Below the pieces are notes generated by a model. That model was not told where the DNA came from and did no database searches. It saw only the letters and a program-made list of their open reading frames with translations. Of a stretch of DNA of 64,000 bases, positions 60,116 to 64,000 are shown one piece after another (within the stretch, counting starts at the first letter, position 1; each line of letters opens with the position of its first letter). Source of the DNA: Modestobacter sp. VKM Ac-2982 (GTDB lineage Bacteria; Actinomycetota; Actinomycetes; Mycobacteriales; Geodermatophilaceae). The stretch is from assembly GCF_026967935.1 (NCBI RefSeq), contig NZ_JAPVBL010000006.1:172051-236050 (forward strand), in the 5' to 3' direction. A program made the translations under genes and the position numbers.

Positions 60116-60268
60116 GCCGACAGTCAAACGCCCGGAACATGCAGGACCCAATCCGCACGGCGGCGGCAGAGCACCGTGCGGAGAAGTTGACCGACGTCCC
60201 CGGCTTCCGTAACCGGAGCGGAGCGAGCGGGAGGTGTCGTGTGGGCACCGACTTCGAGAGGACCGCCC

Positions 60269-61489
60269 GTGCCCGACCTGTTCTCCCCCTTCACGCTCAA
60301 GGGCGTGACGCTGCGCAACCGCATCGCCATGTCGCCGATGACCATGTACGGCTCGGTCGACGGCCAGATGGACGACTATCACGTCATGTACCTCGGGGCC
60401 CGCGCCGCCGGCGGCTTCGGGCTGGTCTTCCCCGAGCAGATCGCCATCACCCCCGACGGCCGGACGACGACGTCCTGCGCCGGCATCTGGGACGACAACC
60501 AGATCGCCGGCCACGCCCGGGTCACCGCGATCATCAAGCGCTTCGGCGCCGTCCCGGGCATCCAGCTCGGCCACACCGGCCGCAAGGGCAGCGAGGTCCC
60601 GCCGCACAAGGAGACCAACGCCCAGGGCTCCTGGAAGGCCCTCCCGCCGGACCACCCGGACGGCTGGCAGACCGTCGGCCCCTCGGCCATCCCCGCCGGC
60701 GGCGACCACTCCTACCCGGTGCACCAGCTGACGGTCGAGGAGATCAAGAGCCTGCACCGCAGCTACGCCGACGCCGCCCGCCGCGCCGCCGACGCCGGCT
60801 ACGAGTGGCTGGAGATGCACTTCGCGCACGGCTACCTCGCCGCCAGCTTCTTCTCCCCGCTCGCCAACCAGCGCACCGATGAGTACGGCGGCAGCAACCG
60901 CAACCGGGCCCGCTTCCTGCTCGAGGCTCTCGACGCCGTCCGGGAGGTCTGGCCCGAGCACCTCCCGCTGACCATGCGGCTGGGCTCGGACGACTTCCAC
61001 CCCGGCGGCGTGCAGTTCGAGGACTCCATCGAGGCCATCGGCTGGATGAAGGAGCACGGCCTCGACCTCGCCGACCTCTCCATGGGCGGCAACACCGACG
61101 AGATGGTCAACCCCTCGTTCTTCAACGAACCCGCGGGCTTCGTCCCGCGCGCCACCCGGGTCCGCCGCGAGGTTGGCATCCCCGTCGCCACCAGCTGGAA
61201 CCTCGGCGTCCCGCAGACCGCCGACTCGGTGATCCGCTCCGAGCTCATCGACGTCGCGATGATCGGTCGGCCGGCCCTGTCGAACCCGCACTGGCCGGTC
61301 TGGGCCGCCCGCGAGCTCGGCGTGGAGGCCCCGTTCGACCTGCTGCCGGCGGACTGGCGGTGGTGGCTGTCGAACTTCCGCGGCCACGCCCCGAGCATCG
61401 GGTTGCCGCCCACCCCGGCCGAGGTGCGCGCGGCCGCCACGGCCGACGTCCCGATCGCCGAGTTCGGCGAGGTGCCGGTCAGCGTCTGA
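60269..61489 (+). CDS. NADH:flavin oxidoreductase, old yellow enzyme family
   Basis: The 406-residue TIM-barrel enzyme starts LFSPFTLKGVTLRNRIAMSP and has the family segments QLGHTGRKG, HFAHGYLAASFFSP..NQRTDEYGG and a C-terminal IGRPALSNPHW. These bind FMN and NAD(P)H. It should reduce activated C=C bonds or related groups using FMN. The GTG at 60269 has AGAGGA about 8 nt upstream and matches the family's usual start. It is followed by a strong 16-bp hairpin. The substrate is not evident. Confidence 0.85.
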   Translation: MPDLFSPFTLKGVTLRNRIAMSPMTMYGSVDGQMDDYHVMYLGARAAGGFGLVFPEQIAITPDGRTTTSCAGIWDDNQIAGHARVTAIIKRFGAVPGIQLGHTGRKGSEVPPHKETNAQGSWKALPPDHPDGWQTVGPSAIPAGGDHSYPVHQLTVEEIKSLHRSYADAARRAADAGYEWLEMHFAHGYLAASFFSPLANQRTDEYGGSNRNRARFLLEALDAVREVWPEHLPLTMRLGSDDFHPGGVQFEDSIEAIGWMKEHGLDLADLSMGGNTDEMVNPSFFNEPAGFVPRATRVRREVGIPVATSWNLGVPQTADSVIRSELIDVAMIGRPALSNPHWPVWAARELGVEAPFDLLPADWRWWLSNFRGHAPSIGLPPTPAEVRAAATADVPIAEFGEVPVSV

Positions 61490-61492
61490 CCC

Positions 61493-61528
61493 TGCGGGCG
61501 GCCGACGTGATAACGTCGGCCGCCCGCA
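61493..61528. terminator. strong bidirectional hairpin
   Basis: A perfect 16-bp inverted repeat (arms 61493-61508 and 61513-61528) with a GATA tetraloop begins 4 bp after the oxidoreductase stop. It lies between two convergent genes and should stop transcription from both. It is the most stable hairpin I noticed in the window. Confidence 0.8.
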
Positions 61529-61612
61529 CCGGCGGTGGGCAGCCCGGCGCACGATCGAGGCGACCGCAGCATCGGGCGACGGTGCCGACCGTCTCCTGGT
61601 CGACGTACCGAT

Positions 61613-62239
61613 CTACGTCGGGTCGTCGATCGGTCCCTCGCCGGCCAGCCAGGCGTCCTCGCGGGCGTGGAAGGCGACCAGCTCCGCCCACCGGTCGTCG
61701 CCGAGCAGGTCGAGGTTGAGCTGCACCCCGCGCTTCGTTTGCAGATACCCGAGATACCGGTACGACGGGCGCAGCCCGGCCAGCAGGGCAACGTCCAGGT
61801 CGGGCACCTCGCCGGGGACGACCGGCCGCAGCTCGTCCCACTCGAACAGCACGTGGAAGGTCAGCAGCTTCCAGGAACCAGCCGACCGCACGGCCCGGGA
61901 GAAGAACCGGCAGTAGGCGTGGACGTCGGCCTGGATGCCACCGACCTCCTCACGCAGGAAGATCTTCGCCGGGCTCTCCACAGTCGCGCGGTCGCCGTCG
62001 ACCTGGGCGAAGGCGGGGAACACCCAGTGCTTGCCGGAGAACGGCCCCGCCGGGGCGTCGCCCAGCAACGAGCGCGTCGCCTCGACGTAGGCCTGGCCGC
62101 CGACGCCGTCGTACCAGGTGGTCCGCACCCACGCACCGGGGTGGAAGCAGCCGGCCATCACGTCGAACCGCCGCTGGTCGCGCGCGAAGCGCTCGCGCCG
62201 GACCAGGTCGAACAGGTCTTGCTCGTCAGCCGACGGCAC
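61613..62239 (-). CDS. SnoaL/NTF2-like fold protein
   Basis: The 208-residue protein has the pattern of SnoaL-like bile-acid or polyketide-type cyclases and dehydratases: RERFARDQRRFDVMAGCFHPGAWV, then AYCRFFSRAVRSAGSW and KLLTFHVLFEWDEL. The N-terminal two-thirds form the cone-shaped NTF2 fold; the reaction cannot be assigned. It overlaps the IclR gene by 14 bp and is probably in the same transcript. No signal peptide is seen. Confidence 0.7.
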   Translation of the reverse strand: MPSADEQDLFDLVRRERFARDQRRFDVMAGCFHPGAWVRTTWYDGVGGQAYVEATRSLLGDAPAGPFSGKHWVFPAFAQVDGDRATVESPAKIFLREEVGGIQADVHAYCRFFSRAVRSAGSWKLLTFHVLFEWDELRPVVPGEVPDLDVALLAGLRPSYRYLGYLQTKRGVQLNLDLLGDDRWAELVAFHAREDAWLAGEGPIDDPT

Positions 62240-62978
62240 GAGGCGCGCCTCCGCCGAGCTCGGCGCTCAGCGCGTTGGTCGTGGCCAGCAACTGCTCCAG
62301 GGTCGATTCGAGGTCCAGCTCGCCCGCCCCCAGCAGCGCCACCGTCGCGGCCAGGCCCTTGTCGTCGAACACGGGGGCGGCCACCGCGACGGTGCTCCCG
62401 TTCCACACCACGCTGTAGCCCTGCCGCCGGGCCGAGTAGACGTCGGTCTCCAACCGGGCCCGCTGCGCCGGCGACATCCCGGCGGTGGCGGTCTCCATGG
62501 CCGAGGCGTCCCCGTAGGCGAACATCAGCTGCGACTGAGCGGCCGTCGGGTCCAGCTTGGTGCCCGGGTGCACCGTCATGACGACGACCCGGCTGGTGTC
62601 CTCCTCGGTCAGCGCCACCACCGGCCCGGTGGTGCCGCGGACGCTGAGGACCGCCGTCATACGGACGGCGGTCCTCAGCCGCTGCAGGTGCGGCCCGGCG
62701 ATCTCCACCACCCGCCGCCGGCCCAGCGCCTGCACCCCCAGCTCGAGCATCAGCCCACCGAGCGCGAACGTCCCCCGGCGAGACCCCCGCTCGAGGATCC
62801 CGGCCGCCGCCATCGAGGCGCAGTAGCGGTAGGCCGTCGTCCGGTTGAGCCCGGTCGCGTCGGCGATGTCCGCCGCCGTCAGCTCGACCACCTGCGGACC
62901 GAACAGTGCGCAGATCTGGGCGACCCGAGCCACCGCACGGATGTCAGCGGTCGACGTCGCGTCCTCGGAGTTCGCCAT
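62226..62978 (-). CDS. IclR-family transcriptional regulator
   Basis: The 250-residue protein has a winged helix (VARVAQICALFG ... TAADIADATGLNRTTAYRYCASM) and an IclR ligand domain. I use ATG 62978; an in-frame GTG at 62996 with GAGAAG upstream is possible. It overlaps the SnoaL-like gene, which it may control. It could also act on the oxidoreductase gene. Confidence 0.85.
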   Translation of the reverse strand: MANSEDATSTADIRAVARVAQICALFGPQVVELTAADIADATGLNRTTAYRYCASMAAAGILERGSRRGTFALGGLMLELGVQALGRRRVVEIAGPHLQRLRTAVRMTAVLSVRGTTGPVVALTEEDTSRVVVMTVHPGTKLDPTAAQSQLMFAYGDASAMETATAGMSPAQRARLETDVYSARRQGYSVVWNGSTVAVAAPVFDDKGLAATVALLGAGELDLESTLEQLLATTNALSAELGGGAPRAVG

Positions 62979-63036
62979 GCGCGAAGAGTAGTTCACCAGG
63001 GGCACTTCTCGACGTGTCCGCACTCGAGCGGGGTGC

Positions 63037-64000
63037 TCAGCCGGCCAGCCAGTTGGTCAGCTGCGCGGAGACCTCGTTGTAGTTCTCGGCGTACCAGTCG
63101 ACGTCCTGCATCACGTTCTCCCCGGTGTTCACCGGCCCGTAGACCTCGACCTTCTGCTGGCTCTCCGACAGCTCCGGCTCCGACGTCGTGTTCACCGGCG
63201 CCGTCCCCAGGTCCTCGGAGATCGCCGCCGCGGCCTCCGGGCCGGTGAGGGAGGAGACGAAGGCCTCCGCGGCCGCCGCGTTCGGGGCGCCCTTCGGCAC
63301 CGCGAAGGCGCTCAGCGTCGTCACGGTGGTGTCCCAGACGATCGTGATGTCCAGGCCCTGGTCCAGCAGCGGCACCAGTCGCGAGTCCGACAGCAGGAAC
63401 ATGTCCACCTGGCCTGAGCCGACCGCCTGCTGCAGCGCGCCGACGTTGGGGGCGAAGGTGGTGACGTCGCGGATGGTGTCCAGCTTCTCCAGCGCCCGGT
63501 CGACGTCCAGCGGGTAGAGCTCCTCGGGGGCGACCCCGTCGGCGAGCAGCGGGTACTCCAGGATGCCGTTCTGCAGGTTGGTCAGGATGCCGCGCTGACC
63601 CGGGAACTCCTCCACGTCGAAGAAGTCCTCGATCGTCTGGGGCGCCGTGCTCGGGTCCGGGTACGCCTCGGTCCGGTAGGCGAAGGGCGTGGAGTTGATG
63701 AACCCGCCGACGTAGCACTCGCCGACCGCCTGCTCGACCAGCTCGTCCTCGCTGACGCCGCTGTACTCCACCGGCTCGAAGAGCGTGTCGCAGTTCTGCT
63801 GCGCGGCCGCCGGAGCGACGGCGACGACGTCCCAGGAGACGGCGCCGGCCTCGACCTGGGCCTTGACCTGGGCGACGTCCGGCGGGGAGGTGTTGACGAA
63901 GGTGACCCCCGGGTTCTCCGCCGTGTAGGGCTCCTGCCAGTCCTTGATCATGGCGTCCTGACCGTCGCCGCCGTAGCCGACGAACGTCAGCTGGGCCTCG
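63037..64000 (-). CDS. ABC transporter substrate-binding protein, 5' end outside window
   Basis: The visible 321 codons encode a periplasmic-type binding protein of the iron/polyamine (PotD-like) fold, with AYRTEAYPDPSTAPQTIEDF and QAVGSGQVDMFLLSDSRLV typical of the family. The Met at 63951 is not the true start; the frame continues to the edge (GYGGDGQDA before it). The signal peptide is outside the window. It binds a solute such as a polyamine or amine for an ABC importer; the ligand is uncertain. It is the last gene of its unit, ending 58 bp before the IclR start. Confidence 0.8.
   Translation of the reverse strand, partial: EAQLTFVGYGGDGQDAMIKDWQEPYTAENPGVTFVNTSPPDVAQVKAQVEAGAVSWDVVAVAPAAAQQNCDTLFEPVEYSGVSEDELVEQAVGECYVGGFINSTPFAYRTEAYPDPSTAPQTIEDFFDVEEFPGQRGILTNLQNGILEYPLLADGVAPEELYPLDVDRALEKLDTIRDVTTFAPNVGALQQAVGSGQVDMFLLSDSRLVPLLDQGLDITIVWDTTVTTLSAFAVPKGAPNAAAAEAFVSSLTGPEAAAAISEDLGTAPVNTTSEPELSESQQKVEVYGPVNTGENVMQDVDWYAENYNEVSAQLTNWLAG

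Noticed and set aside
63037-63951. Start of the substrate-binding protein at the Met at 63951
   Set aside because: The frame continues upstream to the window edge with family-like sequence, so that Met is internal.
1-64000. CRISPR arrays, insertion sequences, integrases and rRNA genes
   Set aside because: I looked for regularly spaced repeats, transposase motifs and rRNA-like sequence and saw none that could be supported.

Overview
The window is 64 kb of very G+C-rich DNA with densely packed genes, frequent GTG/TTG starts and many ATGA, GTGA or TGATG stop/start overlaps. The gene content (Hanks-type kinase with a GTPase and GAP1-like partner, DUF6328, a giant CtpI-like P-type ATPase, IclR regulators, cobalt-type nitrile hydratase) suggests an actinobacterium. 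Protein flavour is closest to what I know of Geodermatophilaceae (Blastococcus, Geodermatophilus, Modestobacter). The family assignment is inference; no rRNA or tRNA gene is visible to test it.

Layout. 1-6 kb: end of a membrane protein, an endonuclease/exonuclease/phosphatase-family enzyme, a zinc-ribbon protein, and a four-gene kinase / small membrane protein / GTPase / GAP1-like operon that resembles described NTPase-based conflict systems. 6-12.2 kb: a secreted or anchored zinc protease coupled to a DinB-fold protein, an operon of unknown protein / DnaQ-BRCT exonuclease / NERD-UvrD helicase, and a VapC-type toxin-antitoxin pair. 12.3-20.6 kb: a DUF6328 membrane protein, a 1,523-residue P-type ATPase, a Nudix-fold regulator and a divergent ADP-ribosylglycohydrolase fused to a cysteine phosphatase. 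20.7-30.9 kb: a 1,943-residue DUF4011 helicase, a membrane NERD protein and a PLD/DEAD helicase with a DUF3427 tail.

30.9-54.3 kb is a block of codirectional minus-strand defence genes. It holds a complete class 1 DISARM system (drmD-drmMI-drmA-drmB-drmC, all overlapping by 1-11 bp). About 1 kb downstream of drmC comes a second, tightly overlapped operon: alpha/beta hydrolase with a membrane segment, DUF6361 protein, PLD-family protein and SF2 helicase, then a small helix-hairpin-helix-like protein. I do not recognise this second operon as a named system; it is the best candidate in the window for an undescribed one. The roughly 1 kb gap between the two holds decayed genes, including a piece of a RibD-type pyrimidine reductase.

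54.5-64 kb is metabolic: an IclR regulator with an N-terminally truncated APC permease, a DUF1097 membrane protein with a nitrile hydratase operon, an OYE-family oxidoreductase, an IclR/SnoaL-like pair and the 3' part of an ABC substrate-binding protein gene. The nitrile hydratase cassette lies between an intact GIY-YIG gene and a broken second copy in the same orientation, which hints at acquisition by recombination.

Functionally, much of 8-54 kb is about recognising, cutting, unwinding or modifying nucleic acid, so the window is best read as a defence island set between housekeeping and catabolic genes.
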